Source: Lentisphaerota bacterium | Lineage (GTDB): Bacteria > Verrucomicrobiota > Kiritimatiellia > UBA8416 > VGWJ01 | Direction: 5' to 3' | Assembly (NCBI GenBank): GCA_016873635.1 | Contig: VGWJ01000018.1 | Location: 1 to 45,297 of the forward strand | DNA length: 45,297 nt | Part shown: positions 44,396 to 45,297 of the stretch, piece after piece | Layout of the letters: each line of letters begins with the position of its first letter | Position numbering within the stretch: the first letter of the stretch is position 1 | Program-made: the position numbers and the translations under genes | The notes under the pieces: model-generated | What the model was told of the DNA's origin: nothing | The model's input: only the letters and a program-made list of their open reading frames with translations | The model's database searches: none

Positions 44396-45297
44396 ATGAA
44401 GCAGCCGCTCTTCATCGGAGGCTTGTTCAACCTGTCGGACGGGGTCAACGCGGCGCTGGACAACGTCATGGCCCTGTGGTTCCGCCTCATGGAGCTGCCG
44501 CTGCTTTTCGTGCTGGCGCTGGCGGCCGCGGCGCTCGCGGTTCCCCTGCTGATAGCGGCCCGTTTGCTCCGCGGACGCGGATTCCGCCGTTTTTTGCCTC
44601 TGCTGTGCGTCGCGGTCGCGGCGACGCTCGGCTTTGTCGCCACGGAATGGCGATTGAGCGTGATGGAGCGGCGCATTCGCGACCTGCAGAACCGGGCGGC
44701 GATGCAGCAGGGCGAACTGCAGGCGGCGCTCGATGCGCGCCCCAGGGGGCCCCGCCACCTGCTCTTCGATCCCGCGGCGGCGGAGGAGGGTCTGCGCGAG
44801 GCGTTCGGCGACGTCCGCGTCATGGCTTCCGTCCACAACGAGGCCGCGGACCTGGCGCTCATACGCGTGGCCGCGGGACCGGTGCAGGCGTTCCTCGCGG
44901 TGATCGACCTGACCTGTCCGGACCTGGAAATCCGGCTGGACGCCGCCGTCGGCGAAAAGACGCTCACCTCGGAGTTCGCTATGACGAACGGCTGTTTCAT
45001 CGCCGTCAACGGCGAAGCCGGCAGATCGCCCGCCCTCGATTCCGGCTTCGGCGACTGGATCGGCAACCTCGTCTCGGCCGGCAACCCGCTCCTGCTGGAG
45101 GATACCGACAGGCGTCCGTTCCTGGCTTTCGACAGCCGGAACCGGGCGTCATATTCCCCGGCGCGGGCGGTCGAGAGGTCGGCATCGCCCGACTGGCACA
45201 ACGTCATCTGGGGCCGTCAGGACGCGCTGACCAACGGCACGGTGACGGCGCCGGCGCAGGGCGACCGGCAACCCCGCACGGCGATGGCAATTGACGG
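44396..45297 (+). CDS. Phosphodiester glycosidase (NAGPA/DUF2233-like), 3' end cut by window
   Basis: ATG 44396 follows GGAG by 6 bases, and the frame stays open for 300 codons to the right edge. Two N-terminal membrane segments (LPLLFVLALAAAALAVPLL and FLPLLCVAVAATLGFVA) are followed by a short coiled coil (MERRIRDLQNRAAMQQGE). Then comes a domain with the NAGPA-type blocks LDLTCPDLEIRLDA-like strand (written from VIDLTCPDLEIRL), SEFAMTNGCFIAVNGEAG, and near the edge PRTAMAID, the R-x-A-x-G/A-I-D signature. Family members hydrolyse sugar-1-phosphodiesters, such as uncovering enzyme and exopolysaccharide or teichoic-acid-type substrates. It should be membrane-anchored with the domain outside. 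The C-terminus is not visible. Confidence 0.75.
   Translation, partial: MKQPLFIGGLFNLSDGVNAALDNVMALWFRLMELPLLFVLALAAAALAVPLLIAARLLRGRGFRRFLPLLCVAVAATLGFVATEWRLSVMERRIRDLQNRAAMQQGELQAALDARPRGPRHLLFDPAAAEEGLREAFGDVRVMASVHNEAADLALIRVAAGPVQAFLAVIDLTCPDLEIRLDAAVGEKTLTSEFAMTNGCFIAVNGEAGRSPALDSGFGDWIGNLVSAGNPLLLEDTDRRPFLAFDSRNRASYSPARAVERSASPDWHNVIWGRQDALTNGTVTAPAQGDRQPRTAMAID

Noticed and set aside
44373..44399. Eight-codon frame overlapping the start of the phosphodiester glycosidase gene
   Set aside because: It has no ribosome site of its own and is too short to separate from chance.

Overview
The window is GC-rich bacterial chromosome, dense on both strands. A fused secDF gene sits between tgt/yajC and recJ. 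There are expanded families of UroD-fold proteins, Gfo/Idh/MocA oxidoreductases, sugar isomerases and unusual glycosidases, and large exported PA14, TPR, FG-GAP and PQQ-propeller proteins. Together these suggest a polysaccharide-degrading member of the PVC superphylum (Kiritimatiellota or Lentisphaerota-like). That placement is inferred from gene content, not from a marker phylogeny.

Positions 1-11300 form a catabolic-looking island with six uroporphyrinogen-decarboxylase-fold (UroD/MtaA-like) genes. Two are on the plus strand, where one is cut by the left edge and the other is followed by a Gfo/Idh/MocA oxidoreductase and a sugar-phosphate isomerase/epimerase. Four are on the minus strand, with a six-hairpin glycosidase-like gene among them. 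Broken genes lie between them: a secreted-protein stub, a beheaded SGNH hydrolase, and a half isomerase fused out of frame to the tail of another protein. No corrinoid protein or reductive activase is present, so the methyl-transfer chemistry known for some UroD-fold relatives cannot be assumed.

Positions 11400-12300 hold an AbiEii-type nucleotidyltransferase toxin with a 73-residue partner overlapping its start. Positions 12371-22734 are one leftward operon of three exported proteins: a 2072-residue TPR protein built from two homologous halves, an FG-GAP/VCBS propeller, and a PQQ-type propeller with a YdjY-like domain. Upstream of it (22709-22993) lie relics of a VapC-type PIN toxin and a vWA/VIT-domain protein.

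Positions 23094-30298 are housekeeping: aroC, tgt, yajC, secDF, recJ and a tRNA-Leu(GAG). A DMT transporter converges on the tRNA.

From 31238 to the end is a second carbohydrate locus: L-arabinose isomerase, a GH4 glycosidase, a clan-A beta-galactosidase-like enzyme, a 1527-residue lipoprotein with four PA14 modules alternating with an unnamed helical module, an exo-rhamnogalacturonan-lyase-like protein, and a phosphodiester glycosidase (NAGPA-like) gene that runs off the right edge. The set suggests use of arabinose- and galactose-bearing pectic side chains and rhamnogalacturonan. The most novel items are the PA14/helical repeat lipoprotein, the duplicated giant TPR protein with its operon partners, the UroD-fold paralogue cluster with varied metal-site motifs, and the recurrent gene relics in the intergenic gaps.
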